From assembly GCA_021777105.1 (NCBI GenBank), contig JAIQZQ010000029.1, positions 164,506 to 228,505 of the forward strand: a stretch of DNA of 64,000 nt. Direction: 5' to 3'. The position numbers were made by a program, and so were the translations under genes. Positions 9,164 to 18,445 of this stretch are shown here, in pieces (the stretch's first letter is position 1; each line of letters begins with the position of its first letter). The notes below the pieces were generated by a model. It had not been told where the DNA came from, made no database searches, and saw only the letters and a program-made list of their open reading frames with translations. This stretch comes from Candidatus Anammoxibacter sp. (GTDB lineage: Bacteria > Planctomycetota > Brocadiia > Brocadiales > Anammoxibacteraceae).

Positions 9164-10666
9164 CTACTTGCTCACCTTGATCATATTTGTGAAAAAGATT
9201 GAGCGCACCACGGGCGGGGTTTTGTCTATTAACAAGTCCGTGTCGTATTTGGCTGTATTGCCGGCGTGACTTGACAGGTCTACACTCATTTTATGCGCGC
9301 CTTCTCCTATTTTAGAACGGACTGGAAATATGAGCCCTTTTTCGCCTTTTACAGGGTCTTTAATAGATTTGCCGTCTATTACAACAACACATTTTTTTAG
9401 ATCAAAGCCTGAAACGGGCTCTTTGGCATTAACCGTTATCCTTGAAATGTTGCAGTCCTCTACTTTTACAATATTTGACGGAAATACGGATTGGATTATC
9501 AGCGGGGTTCTTTCGATTGTAAAATCCGACTCATGCTCAACGCTGTTGCCGAACATGTCAAACATCTTAAATTTAACATTGTAATATCCATCGGCCGGGC
9601 TTGAGCCCAGCAGAAAAGCAAGCCCGTCCTGCCTTACTTCAGGGTCTTTTAAAACCGAGCCGTTTACATCCGCTTCGCATCGCTCAATGTCAAGGTCGCA
9701 GTCGGCAATATCGGCCTTAAAAAAGAGCTCGGATATATCGGCATGCTTTCCGCCAACAATGCCGGAAGGATGCGCGGACTCAATTTTGGGCAGCTCTTTC
9801 GGCACAAAGCAGGTTAACTCTTGCTCCAGGATGTTGCCTGCCATGTCGTAGAGCGCAAGCTTTGCTTTATGCTCGCCCGCAAGGAGCTTGAACTTTAATG
9901 GAAAAGTGAGTTCATTTTCACGTTTAACAGGATTCTTAAACGCCGCGTCATTAATTGTCACACTGCATTCGTCTAAATTAATGCCGGAATGCACATCCTT
10001 GGCCTCAACGATAAAAACATGTGTGCCGTATTTATCGACGCCTATAAACTGCTCCGGCGGTTTTGGTATGATGAACGGCGCCGACCGGTCAAGGATAAAG
10101 TTTATGGTCCCGGAATCATGAATTTTTTTATCTATAACCGTCTTCTCTTTTGTAAATGCCGCTTTGATTGTATGCGGCCCTTCAGGCATGTACTTTGTGT
10201 TCAAATTTGCCGAGAACACGGCTTCGCCCTCGCCGGCGCAAGCTTCGCATGCTGATTTCCCATCTACTATAATACTTATTTTATCATTAGCTCCCATGTG
10301 CGGAGCAAGCTGGTCGGCTCCGCATTGGACTTTGCCGCGCATTGGGTAGACTTTTACATCCAAGCTTTTGCCCGGCGACGCAAAGCCCTCTTCCGGGAAA
10401 ATAATAGTTAATGTAATTTGCTCATTCTCAGGCTTTGAGGTCTCGGCGTCGTCTTTTGATTTGGAAGACTCCAATGCCTCTATATTTGGAGGAATATATG
10501 TATATGGTTGTTCTCCAATTGGAGCTCTGGATTTAACCGGCGGTTTTGCGGCTTTGCCGGTTAATACCGGGGGTTCCGTTTTTGTTCTGCCAATATCCGG
10601 CGCTTTATTTGCCGATGGTTTCGGTTTATCTGAACCTTGCGGCGCCGCCGTTTTGTTTGTTGCCAT
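9164..10666 (-). CDS. Ig-like/Big repeat protein, probably C-terminally truncated
   Basis: 500 aa. The first 75 residues are Pro/Lys/Ala-rich and disordered. The rest holds repeated bacterial Ig-like units of about 95 residues, each with an 'IxSxxPSxIV' opening, an acidic D-L-x-x-C strand, 'ING.xxKDPVK..GL.FP' and an 'G.H...x.L.D.AGN' end. The last unit stops after only about 17 residues (VVRSIFFTNMIKVSK), and the stop codon lies next to a dispersed repeat at 9140-9170, so the original C-terminus may have been cut off. No signal peptide is seen at the chosen ATG. Probably a surface or structural protein; function unknown. Confidence 0.6.
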   Translation of the reverse strand: MATNKTAAPQGSDKPKPSANKAPDIGRTKTEPPVLTGKAAKPPVKSRAPIGEQPYTYIPPNIEALESSKSKDDAETSKPENEQITLTIIFPEEGFASPGKSLDVKVYPMRGKVQCGADQLAPHMGANDKISIIVDGKSACEACAGEGEAVFSANLNTKYMPEGPHTIKAAFTKEKTVIDKKIHDSGTINFILDRSAPFIIPKPPEQFIGVDKYGTHVFIVEAKDVHSGINLDECSVTINDAAFKNPVKRENELTFPLKFKLLAGEHKAKLALYDMAGNILEQELTCFVPKELPKIESAHPSGIVGGKHADISELFFKADIADCDLDIERCEADVNGSVLKDPEVRQDGLAFLLGSSPADGYYNVKFKMFDMFGNSVEHESDFTIERTPLIIQSVFPSNIVKVEDCNISRITVNAKEPVSGFDLKKCVVVIDGKSIKDPVKGEKGLIFPVRSKIGEGAHKMSVDLSSHAGNTAKYDTDLLIDKTPPVVRSIFFTNMIKVSK

Positions 10667-10694
10667 GCTGTTTCCTGTAAATATAGTTTACACA

Positions 10695-10720
10695 ATGCCT
10701 AACCCGGATAAACCGGAAAA
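10695..10720 (+). repeat. 26-bp dispersed repeat, copy 2
   Basis: Identical to 2067-2092. It lies in the 5' region of the minus-strand Ig-repeat gene. The rest of 10667-10985 shows no gene. Confidence 0.8.
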
Positions 10721-10985
10721 GTGACTAAGATACTGATGCGTCTATATTGTATTAGATTCTTTTAGTTTTTCAATGAAAGATTTGTAAACTGGAAGCAGAA
10801 TGGCGTTTCGAACGGCGATTGTCCCGTGGAAAGTAAATAATGAGCGGATGAAAAACATCAAACAACCGTGAATTGCGCGAATTTAACCGAGCCTAAACGT
10901 TTGTGTAAACTTTCTGTTAAATTAGAATTAAAAATAACAAATTAAATCAATTCGCGCAATTCGCGGCGTTGGTCCATTAAGTGGC

Positions 10986-11339
10986 TTACCTAGTCTCCAT
11001 ACCGGCAGGCTGTTTGGTGGCTTGAGACGCTATAAGGGCGTTATCGTCGGCCACAAGTTTGTGCCACACATTCTTTTCAGCTAAAATTGAATTATCAGGC
11101 CCAACCTTAAAGGACTCCTCTTTGCCGTCTTTTTCAAGATAAAACGTCCCTGTGCCGGATTGTATGAAAAAAACCTGATCACCGGTTGGATGCCTGTGCC
11201 AATCAAGTATTTGCTCGGGTTTAAAGTAATATGTGTCCACAGTTAATTCATCTGTTGTTAAATGATTAACCTTGTTTGGAGCCTGACCGTCAATAAACGC
11301 TTTTTTTTTAATAATATCAACAAATGACAATGTAATCAC
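10986..11339 (-). CDS. Cupin-domain protein
   Basis: 117 aa, a single small cupin (cupin_2) barrel. Likely metal ligands are H48 and H50 (DWHRHPTGDQ), Q55 in place of the usual Glu, and H93 (NVWHKL) in the second motif; GTGTFYLEKDGK forms the intermotif strands. Such proteins bind small molecules or act as dioxygenases or isomerases; nothing nearby names a substrate. ATG is preceded on the minus strand by GGAGGTGATTAC, a strong ribosome site. It stands alone between intergenic regions. Confidence 0.8.
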   Translation of the reverse strand: MITLSFVDIIKKKAFIDGQAPNKVNHLTTDELTVDTYYFKPEQILDWHRHPTGDQVFFIQSGTGTFYLEKDGKEESFKVGPDNSILAEKNVWHKLVADDNALIASQATKQPAGMETR

Positions 11340-11703
11340 CTCCTGATCCGGGCGAGCCGGTAGTTAATAGTTTGAGCCTGAGGGTAACGCAATATTCAGG
11401 CAAACGTGGAAAACAAAAAACGATTTTACATATATGACTTATATAGTAATATATACTATAATTATATTCTCAATTTCCTAAAAATCAAATTATAACACAA
11501 TAAATTGTAGTTTATTTTTTAACATCTAATCACAATTTGCGCTTTGACATAGATAAGGGAAAATATTAATATTAAACAACTGTTAAAGCTATCTCACACT
11601 TAATCTTTTAAAAAAGATATTTTTTAACCGAATCTCCATATTTTGCTATTTGCTAATGAGGGAGGTTTAAGGTCGAGATATTTAAGTTCTGCTTTTAAAA
11701 TTA
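11340..11703. other. A/T-rich intergenic region
   Basis: Divergent promoter region for the cupin gene (minus) and the propeller gene (plus). Very A/T-rich around 11430-11600 with several possible -10 boxes. No gene or conserved repeat seen. Confidence 0.5.
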
Positions 11704-13179
11704 GTGAAGATTAATACGCTTTTACTTTTTCCTTATTCGGGTTATGACATGATAAAACAAAATCTAAAACTCTTAAACGCGGTATTTGCGTGCATGGTTG
11801 CGCTTTTTCTATCAGGAATCATATCTGCTCAAGATATAGAGGGTGTTATTGAGGGTAAAAAGGGAGGCATGGGCTGGGCAATTGGCGTTAACACAGCGAC
11901 TAACCGCGTGTATGCGCCGGGTTGTGGAGGCTTCTGCGTAATTGACGGAGAGATAAACGAAGTAATCGACACAATACCGGAAGACGTTTTTGAGTCGGGT
12001 TATGGATTTATAACCGACATTGAGGTAAACTCAAACTTAAACCTTATTTACATTGCGTCGCAAATGTTTGAGCTGGACGCAGTCCTCCTATTCACACTCG
12101 ACCCTGAGTCAAAGACGGTTGTAAACTCTGTAAAAATCAGAGACGGGCGTGGCGGCATTGGCTCTAAAATCGTTCTTAATCAAACAAACGATCAGGTCTA
12201 CATCATAAATGTAGACGATAATAAGGTTATGTTTTTAGACCAAAAAACATGGAGGTTTGCCAAAACTATTGCGCTTGATGGTTGCGCCACCTTTGGCGAG
12301 GCTGCTGTTAACGCAAAAAACAATCGCGTTTATGTCACTGATTTTTGCGCTCAGGCGGTAAACGTAATTGACGGCTCAAAGCGCGCTGTTGTAAATACCA
12401 TAACCGGCTTTGACGGAATTAAGGATAAAGGGGCCGTGTTTAATTCGAAAACAAACAGCGTTTACATTGGGGCGGAAAAGCAGATTGATTTTGCCACACA
12501 CACTTTTGATTACTGGCTTTATGTAATTGACGCAAACTCAAACCAGATCGTTGACATCATTACAATGGAAAACGACACCATATGGACAATGGCGGCCAAC
12601 CCGGCAACCAATCACATTTTTGTCTGGTATAAAGAGCTGCCGGTTATCACAGTGATAGATGCCGGCACAAACAGGATAATTAAAACGTTGCAGATTGACG
12701 AGCCCCCGGATGATATTGCGGTTAATCCGGAATCAGGTTTTGTCTACCTTGTGGATGTTCCACATTTATCTACAACAGTTATTAATGACGGTTCATCAGG
12801 CCCGCAATGCGTAGCCTCTTTTGTTATGGATAATAAACCTGACGGCAAGTTGGACGTTTTGCGAGATTTCAGAGATAATACCCTTGCAAACACGCTGACA
12901 GGCCTTGGCCTGATTAAATTATATTATAAACATTCAGGCGAAGTCATAAAAATACTGCGGGCAAATCCGGAGCTGAAATCAAACGCGGAGGATACAATTA
13001 AGGCGTTGACGGATATTATTGGTGGCATTAATAAGGATAGCGCGTTGGGAGATATAATAGATTATTCAATCCCCGGATGGCTGTGGAACGATATAGGCAA
13101 TGTTCTTGCCGACATTAGCAAATTTGAAAGCAATGAATTAAGAGACGCAATTGAGGTTGCGCTAAAGGATCAGAAATAA
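11704..13179 (+). CDS. Secreted YVTN-type beta-propeller with CFI-box-like C-terminus
   Basis: 491 aa from GTG 11704, or 476 aa from ATG 11749. The latter puts a signal peptide (LLNAVFACMVALFLSGIISA) right at the N-terminus and may be the true start. Residues about 40-385 hold repeated propeller blades of YVTN type (NRVYVTDF, NVIDGSKRAVVNTI, NPATNHIFVW). The C-terminus after GPQC has the helical pattern of CFI-box domains (KLDVLRDFRDNTLANTLTG, then LIKLYYKHSGEVIKIL), but the CFIATAAYGS-like box is replaced by CVASFVMDN. Probably an exported binding or scaffold protein; ligand unknown. Confidence 0.7.
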   Translation: MKINTLLLFPYSGYDMIKQNLKLLNAVFACMVALFLSGIISAQDIEGVIEGKKGGMGWAIGVNTATNRVYAPGCGGFCVIDGEINEVIDTIPEDVFESGYGFITDIEVNSNLNLIYIASQMFELDAVLLFTLDPESKTVVNSVKIRDGRGGIGSKIVLNQTNDQVYIINVDDNKVMFLDQKTWRFAKTIALDGCATFGEAAVNAKNNRVYVTDFCAQAVNVIDGSKRAVVNTITGFDGIKDKGAVFNSKTNSVYIGAEKQIDFATHTFDYWLYVIDANSNQIVDIITMENDTIWTMAANPATNHIFVWYKELPVITVIDAGTNRIIKTLQIDEPPDDIAVNPESGFVYLVDVPHLSTTVINDGSSGPQCVASFVMDNKPDGKLDVLRDFRDNTLANTLTGLGLIKLYYKHSGEVIKILRANPELKSNAEDTIKALTDIIGGINKDSALGDIIDYSIPGWLWNDIGNVLADISKFESNELRDAIEVALKDQK

Positions 13180-13239
13180 ATCAGCTGTTTAGAGCGGAAA
13201 TTGGAAAATTAACATGAAAAGAGGTCCATGTTTTCGGTT

Positions 13240-13671
13240 TTAAGCGACTGCGTTTAAATTTGCGGCGAATGAAAGTTTCTTAACCCTTGCGTAACATAAA
13301 AGAAGACTCCTCTCTTCTCCCATACGAGAATAAAAATCTTTTACAATGCCCGCAAACTCTTCCCAGAACTCTTCCCCCATATTACCGACAGGATGTTTAT
13401 CAATAAAATCAGATATAGATGAGGCTATATTATCGGCTTCATTCATAAACGCTTTTAACAGCATACACAGCTCTCTGTTATTAACCGCCACTTTTTTTAA
13501 AGCCGGATATAACAGATCGCTTTCCTTTGTTAAATGCAATAGAACCTTTTCAAACGCTATATAAAGCTTATTGTGTCCATTCTTTGAGCATACGCCGAAC
13601 GTATTAATCTCGTCAAGGTCGCATATAATATTGCGATGCTCATCTATTAAATCTCTTGCTAATGTAGACAT
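13240..13671 (-). CDS. Hemerythrin-like domain protein (degenerate ligands)
   Basis: 143-aa all-helical protein resembling HHE/hemerythrin domains: DEHRNIICDLDEI at the N-terminus (H12), then HLTKESDLLYPALKK (H46, E50). The later ligand helices are poor: where HHE proteins have another H-E-x-x-L-F/Y-P, here only ERSLLLCYARV is found. Hemerythrins carry a di-iron centre used in O2 or NO sensing or in iron repair; the incomplete ligand set makes iron binding uncertain. It lies about 95 bp downstream of the STAS-PilZ gene on the same strand. Confidence 0.5.
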   Translation of the reverse strand: MSTLARDLIDEHRNIICDLDEINTFGVCSKNGHNKLYIAFEKVLLHLTKESDLLYPALKKVAVNNRELCMLLKAFMNEADNIASSISDFIDKHPVGNMGEEFWEEFAGIVKDFYSRMGEERSLLLCYARVKKLSFAANLNAVA

Positions 13672-13765
13672 TTACTCGATGGATCAATTAAAAAGAGTTT
13701 GGCTTATCCGCATTCGGCAAATTGCCGCCTCTTTTTGTTTGCCCCTATCACCCTTTCTCTTAAAA

Positions 13766-14533
13766 TCACCAAACGTTTACCCTTGGTCTTAAAGTTTCTT
13801 CACAACTATCTTCAATATAGCTCTTTATTCTATTTACGCTTTTCTTATCGTTGTCGTCAAACCTGATGCCCGCCCAAAACTTGTCTTCCGTGCGGCCTTC
13901 TCTAACGCATACGCCCCTTGTTTTTACCGGTTTGGATGCTGAGGGAAGTTTAAAACTCAGATCATATAATTCCTTGTTTATGATTTCAGCCGGAGCGACA
14001 AACTCTTTCTTGTCTCTGCAAATAGCCACCATATTGTCCGCAAATAGTCCGCCTTCGCTCATATTTGTCACTTTAGCAAAACCTGTCGCCTCTTTGCCGT
14101 TTTGAAAACAGTATTTGAATTTAAGATTAAAAAAGGATTCAAGCCGTAAATGTTTTCTTTTTTTAACTCCGTTTGCCTGATCCTCTCTGTTTATTTCATC
14201 TTCAAAAAGCTCAATAACCTTGTCAATATCGGTTTCCTTATACATCTTTATCTCGTTTTCCCTGCGAGCCATCTTTATACACATTCTGACATCCGGCACT
14301 ACATTAAAAAGCCTCAGTTTAATGCCGCGTGAAATAAAATCACGCAAAATATCAATGCCCAAACTGTCAATACCCAAAGAATCTTTTAAATCCAGCAATT
14401 GATACAACCTCGACCTGTCCAGGCAATCGTAAAGATATTCCTGCAACTCCAACGCCGAACTCCCTATCAAATCGCCATGCAACATAGCGCAGTCAATTTT
14501 GCCGCTTTTCACATCAAAAATATTTATATTCAT
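13766..14533 (-). CDS. STAS-PilZ fusion protein
   Basis: 255 aa. Residues 1-115 form a STAS domain (anti-sigma-factor antagonist fold; GIDSLGIDILRDF places the conserved Asp-Ser at D56-S57). Residues 124-245 form a PilZ domain with the cyclic-di-GMP motifs R126-x3-R130 (RKHLR) and N157-x-S159-x-G161 (NMSEGG). It could link c-di-GMP level to a partner-switching pathway, if S57 is phosphorylated as in other STAS proteins. A possible HATPase partner is encoded 25 kb away (39466-40278). Domain calls are firm; the pathway link is inference. Confidence 0.8.
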   Translation of the reverse strand: MNINIFDVKSGKIDCAMLHGDLIGSSALELQEYLYDCLDRSRLYQLLDLKDSLGIDSLGIDILRDFISRGIKLRLFNVVPDVRMCIKMARRENEIKMYKETDIDKVIELFEDEINREDQANGVKKRKHLRLESFFNLKFKYCFQNGKEATGFAKVTNMSEGGLFADNMVAICRDKKEFVAPAEIINKELYDLSFKLPSASKPVKTRGVCVREGRTEDKFWAGIRFDDNDKKSVNRIKSYIEDSCEETLRPRVNVW

Positions 14534-14911
14534 AATCGCCCCTCCTCCAAACTGAAATCAAAATCTCCCGTTATTTTATTTTAATCCCATTGGCCCAAAT
14601 AATATCGCAATTTCCGTGCCAACACCACCCAAAGAGCTAAAATATACATAACAGCTTTATATAGTTGAAGTTACAACATTTTCGGTTTAAGCATAAATAT
14701 GGCTGTAAACAAGGAATCGCGCAAATACTTGCGCGGTTGCATGGGATTTTTGCGTGCTTTTAATGGGATAGATAGCTAAATTTTGCGGATTTGGGGTTCT
14801 ATGATAAAGTTGGTTCAAGTAAGCCGGAGACATCGAACCAACAAAACGCCGGCGGGAAAGAGGTTTTGAAGGATTTAAATGAATTTTTATATTGAGAGTT
14901 ATGAGGTTCTT
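14534..14911. other. Intergenic region, no feature seen
   Basis: Lies between the STAS-PilZ gene start and the end of the amidohydrolase gene. It contains direct words such as GCGCAAATACTTGCGCG (a small hairpin near 14718) but no gene. Confidence 0.4.
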
Positions 14912-16174
14912 CTATTTTTCTATTGCAAGACCGTATTTATCAAAACAGATGTCGCCGTTTATCATAGTAAACACAGGCTCCGAGCCTTCGCTAAACAGGT
15001 TTGCGTAAACATCGCCGTCTTCTTCGCTCAGCCTTACAACGGCAATGTCGGCGTATCGGCCGGCGGCAAGCTCGCCGGTTAAGTTGTCTAGGCCTAAAGC
15101 TTTGGCTCCGTTTATGGTTGCCATTGAGATTATTAACTCAGGGGTTATGCCGGCAATGTTTGCGCGCAAAAATTTCATCTCATCAAGGATGCTTAAGGAA
15201 TCGTTGCTGGCCAGGCTATCCGTTCCCAAAGCGACATTAACGCCGCTGTTCAAAAGTTTTTGAAACGGGTGGTTTTTATGCTCGAAAAAATTGTGGCTTC
15301 GCGGGCAGAACACAACGTTTGATCCTGATTCGCTGATTATTGAGATATCAGATTCGGTTAAATAGTTGCAGTGGACAAGCAACGGCTTGTTTTTAAGAAT
15401 GCCGATCTCTTTTAAATATTCAATTGGAGTTGCGCGCGGCGGTTGCCAATCCTTGCTCAATAACTTCATTTTGTTCAGAAAATCCACAAAAGCCCCTTTG
15501 CCCTTTTTCAAATATTCAACCTCTTCCTTTGTTTCAGCAATGTGCGTAGTTAGAGGGACGGTACCAACCTTTGCAAACTCTTTGTACAGTTCAGATGACA
15601 CAGTGTATGGTGCATGTGGGGATAAACCTGCTTTCAGCAGATTATCGCATTCAACATTCACAACCTTTTCCATTGCTTCATCCAATGCCGCTTTGGCATT
15701 TCCGGGATCAAGATTAATAACCTCCCCAAACACAACCTTTCTTAACGGACTATCCTTTAAAACCTTAAACGCATGCCAACTGTTTGTGATATCAGCCACT
15801 GTGGAGACGCCGGATTCAATGCTTTGGCGAATGCCGTTTTTGGTTGAAACTGCAAACTCTTCCTCTTTCCATTTCATCTTCGCCCTGATTAATTGGCTTA
15901 TCCACGAAGTTATCACCTTGTCCGGCACGGTTAGGCCATGCAAATCAGAAAGTTCAAGGTGGGTGTGGCCGTTAATAAAACCCGGCAAAATAGCGCTGTT
16001 TCCAAAGTCAACGACCTTTGCGCCCGTATCAAGTTTTAAAGATTCGCCGGATACAACAGAATCTATTTTGCCGCCTTTTACAACCACAACCCCATTTTCA
16101 ACAACATCGCCGTTTGAATGGATAATGTATCTCGACTTGAGCGCTGTTTCTGAACTGTTTTTTTGTGTGGGCAT
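14912..16174 (-). CDS. Amidohydrolase (MTA/5'-deoxyadenosine/SAH deaminase-like)
   Basis: 420-aa metal-dependent amidohydrolase of the SsnA/TrzN/MtaD group. Ligand motifs are complete: H70 and H72 (NGHTHLEL), H187 (SPHAPYTVS), H211 (THIAETKEE), H268 (LLVHCNYL) and D319 (GTDSLASND). The family deaminates adenosine-type substrates such as MTA, SAH, 5'-deoxyadenosine or aminodeoxyfutalosine. It sits 46 bp behind the purine nucleoside phosphorylase gene on the same strand, which favours MTA or 5'-deoxyadenosine deamination followed by phosphorolysis. Aminodeoxyfutalosine deaminase (menaquinone path) remains an alternative. Confidence 0.75.
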   Translation of the reverse strand: MPTQKNSSETALKSRYIIHSNGDVVENGVVVVKGGKIDSVVSGESLKLDTGAKVVDFGNSAILPGFINGHTHLELSDLHGLTVPDKVITSWISQLIRAKMKWKEEEFAVSTKNGIRQSIESGVSTVADITNSWHAFKVLKDSPLRKVVFGEVINLDPGNAKAALDEAMEKVVNVECDNLLKAGLSPHAPYTVSSELYKEFAKVGTVPLTTHIAETKEEVEYLKKGKGAFVDFLNKMKLLSKDWQPPRATPIEYLKEIGILKNKPLLVHCNYLTESDISIISESGSNVVFCPRSHNFFEHKNHPFQKLLNSGVNVALGTDSLASNDSLSILDEMKFLRANIAGITPELIISMATINGAKALGLDNLTGELAAGRYADIAVVRLSEEDGDVYANLFSEGSEPVFTMINGDICFDKYGLAIEK

Positions 16175-16220
16175 AATATGTAGAGTTGATTTATTAAAAT
16201 GTTTTAGTAGGGGCTAATCC

Positions 16221-17093
16221 TTAACCATGCGATACCCAGTCATGCCAATCGGCGCCGATATCTCCGCGATTTTTATGCCTTGCCATAAGCGATTGGCAGA
16301 CGCACGGCTCGTTGTTGCCGGCCGCTTCATTCGCGATCTTTTTCAGAATTTGCGGGAAATTAAAAACCGCTTTTCTCACATTTTCCCTGTCCTCATCATC
16401 CGCCAGCCCTTCAAACAGTTCCCCCGGTTTAAAAGGCCTGTCAACTATGCCCTCGGCGTAATTCGTCACATAACAAATTGAGGCGTAACACATCTCAAGC
16501 TCTTTTGCCAGAAACACCTCAGGCACAAGAGTCATGCCCACAAGGTCGGCCCCGTAAATAGCAAACTTTTTAATCTCCGCCGGAGTTTCCAGCCTCGGCC
16601 CTTCAGTGCAAACGTATGTCCCCTTGTCTAAAAAGTCCAGAGAAAGAGAGTTTAAAGATGATTTTGCAAGCTCCCTCAATGTTGGGCAAAATACAGGACT
16701 CTGCCTGACAAATCCAACCCCTCGGTTTTTATAAAATGTGGTTTCCCGCCTCCTGGTCTCGTCAATTATATCGTCGGTCACAACAAACTGCCCAATCCTG
16801 TATTCAGGGTTAATCGCCCCCGGCCCGGACCATGATATAATCCGCGAAACCCCTTGCTCCTTTAGCGCGTAAATATTCGCCCTGTAGTTCACAAACGGAG
16901 CGGTCGTCGAATAGCCCTTTTCCCCATGCCTTGACATAAAAACCGCGTTGCCGTACTCCGCCCCAAGTTGAAAAACAGGTTGCGAATCGCCGTAAGGCGT
17001 TTTAATTTCTCCAAGCCTCTCGCCATTTATATCGCCCGACTTTAATAGATCATAAGCCTGGCTTCCGCCTAAAACCGCAAATTTTAATCCCAT
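16221..17093 (-). CDS. 5'-methylthio(adenosine/inosine) phosphorylase (PNP family)
   Basis: 290 aa, MTAP/PNP class II nucleoside phosphorylase. Visible are the phosphate-binding GGS near residue 9, SRHG at 54-57, the family stretch YVCTEGPRLETPAEI, and GMT at 186-188 in the ribose pocket. The base-contacting segment reads T-N211-Y-A. Adenine-specific MTAPs have Asp here (TDYD), whereas 6-oxopurine enzymes use Asn, so the preferred base is probably hypoxanthine (MTI or deoxyinosine). This fits the deaminase encoded just downstream. 16 bp separate it from the DUF362 gene upstream. Commonly annotated mtnP; specificity is inference. Confidence 0.8.
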   Translation of the reverse strand: MGLKFAVLGGSQAYDLLKSGDINGERLGEIKTPYGDSQPVFQLGAEYGNAVFMSRHGEKGYSTTAPFVNYRANIYALKEQGVSRIISWSGPGAINPEYRIGQFVVTDDIIDETRRRETTFYKNRGVGFVRQSPVFCPTLRELAKSSLNSLSLDFLDKGTYVCTEGPRLETPAEIKKFAIYGADLVGMTLVPEVFLAKELEMCYASICYVTNYAEGIVDRPFKPGELFEGLADDEDRENVRKAVFNFPQILKKIANEAAGNNEPCVCQSLMARHKNRGDIGADWHDWVSHG

Positions 17094-17108
17094 CTATAAC
17101 CGTTCCTT

Positions 17109-18200
17109 TCAAACCACAACTTCATCCAGCTCAATGCGCGCCGGATCGTCCGTGCCCAATCCCATCTTTGCCGATGTGCTAATATGTTTAACAGCCCTTT
17201 GCCTGACGCTTGGCTTGCCGTTTGTAATCCTCATTTTATCAATTATCTCCATGCCGATCTGGTCTATCGCCACAGGATCCGTGCCGAACATTATACGATC
17301 CTCATTCCATATAGCATAAGGCTTCATATTAACCGGACCGCCCTCGTAACACGCCTCAAGGCAATCCAGAATGTGCAGCCTTATCTTTGAAGTCACCGCC
17401 GGATGCGAACAGACTTCAGCCGTCATAGGATCGCAAAAATACGGAGCCGCGTGAAACCGGCGCGTATTGTTAACCACGCCGTAAGCTATATTTTTAAGGC
17501 ACAAAGTGACGCCCGCAATGCTGTGGTCTTTTAAAACAGGCACATTTATTAAACCCGTTATCTCCTTTGTAAGAATATTGCTGAAATAAGAGACGTTGCC
17601 GTCCTTGTCCCGTTTGGACTCCTTATCTGCGTCCGATTTATAAAACTGCTCCGTATCATATCCCCCGCTCGGTTCCGAGCTAAAATAGCGCACACCTTCC
17701 GCGCCCATGTTTAAAGTATAGCCGGCCTGTTGCATATGCTCGTCGTATCTGTCCCACACAATAATGTTATTAGGCTTCACCCCGATCAAAAGCAGCCCCT
17801 TTATAATAGCGTTAACAGTTTCCGGCCTGGTAACAACCTTAGTCATACCGATAGGATTAATCTTAAGCCCCACAACATCCTTGCTTGAAAAGTAAGTCTT
17901 CCATGCCGCCGCGATATTGCTTTTGCCTGAAACGCGTTTAATCCCCTCATTAACCATACGCTCAACAACCTCAGCGTTTGCTTTATTATCCTTCATCACC
18001 CCCGGGCTTTTAACGCTAACAACCTTGCTCTTTTGCTTAACCGCAACCTGTGGTTCACTGTCGGAAGCCACAGCTTTTTCAATAAACGCCCCGCCGCCGC
18101 CAACCGTAGCCGCAAACCCCATAGCCCCTAAAGTCGCGTTCCGCAAAAACTTCCTGCGAGACAAACCATCATTATCCTTGTTGTTTCCCCCCTTTTTCAT
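17109..18200 (-). CDS. DUF362 protein with Tat signal peptide
   Basis: 363 aa. The twin-arginine signal is clear: S14-R15-R16-K17-F18-L19 followed by a Gly/Ala-rich hydrophobic stretch and a likely cleavage after AVA (about residue 45). The mature part is a DUF362 domain (GLKINPIGMTKVVTRPE, ITGLINVPVLKDHSIAGVT, TDPVAIDQIG). Tat export means folding in the cytoplasm, usually around a cofactor; no ferredoxin-type Cys cluster is present. First gene of a three-gene minus-strand operon with the phosphorylase and amidohydrolase. Function unknown. Confidence 0.8.
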   Translation of the reverse strand: MKKGGNNKDNDGLSRRKFLRNATLGAMGFAATVGGGGAFIEKAVASDSEPQVAVKQKSKVVSVKSPGVMKDNKANAEVVERMVNEGIKRVSGKSNIAAAWKTYFSSKDVVGLKINPIGMTKVVTRPETVNAIIKGLLLIGVKPNNIIVWDRYDEHMQQAGYTLNMGAEGVRYFSSEPSGGYDTEQFYKSDADKESKRDKDGNVSYFSNILTKEITGLINVPVLKDHSIAGVTLCLKNIAYGVVNNTRRFHAAPYFCDPMTAEVCSHPAVTSKIRLHILDCLEACYEGGPVNMKPYAIWNEDRIMFGTDPVAIDQIGMEIIDKMRITNGKPSVRQRAVKHISTSAKMGLGTDDPARIELDEVVV

Positions 18201-18344
18201 AGCATACCCTTTCTATTAAAAGTGTTGCGAAATAGAGCCCATAAAACACGATTAAAAAGTCTAATAGATTTGGAAAATGGAGTCAAGATAATAGCGATGC
18301 GCGATGCGCAAAGAGCTAAGCGTGGAGAACACAAAGCAAAAACG

Positions 18345-18392
18345 GATAGAACGCGGATGACGCTGATTACACGGATTTGCGCGGATAAAAGC
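18345..18392 (+). repeat. Dispersed repeat 'GAACGCGGATGACxCxGATT', copy 1
   Basis: 48-bp unit containing GAACGCGGATGACGCTGATT and then ACACGGATTTGCGCGGATAA. Nearly identical copies lie at 19311-19358 and, more diverged, at 31131-31169. All on the plus strand. Confidence 0.85.
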
Positions 18393-18445
18393 AAATGGTA
18401 TGGCATGGAGAGCTTAGAGTACGAAAAAAGTTTGATCTAATAACT

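Noticed and set aside
15366..16217. 283-aa plus-strand frame
   Set aside because: Antisense shadow of the amidohydrolase, whose metal motifs are complete on the minus strand.
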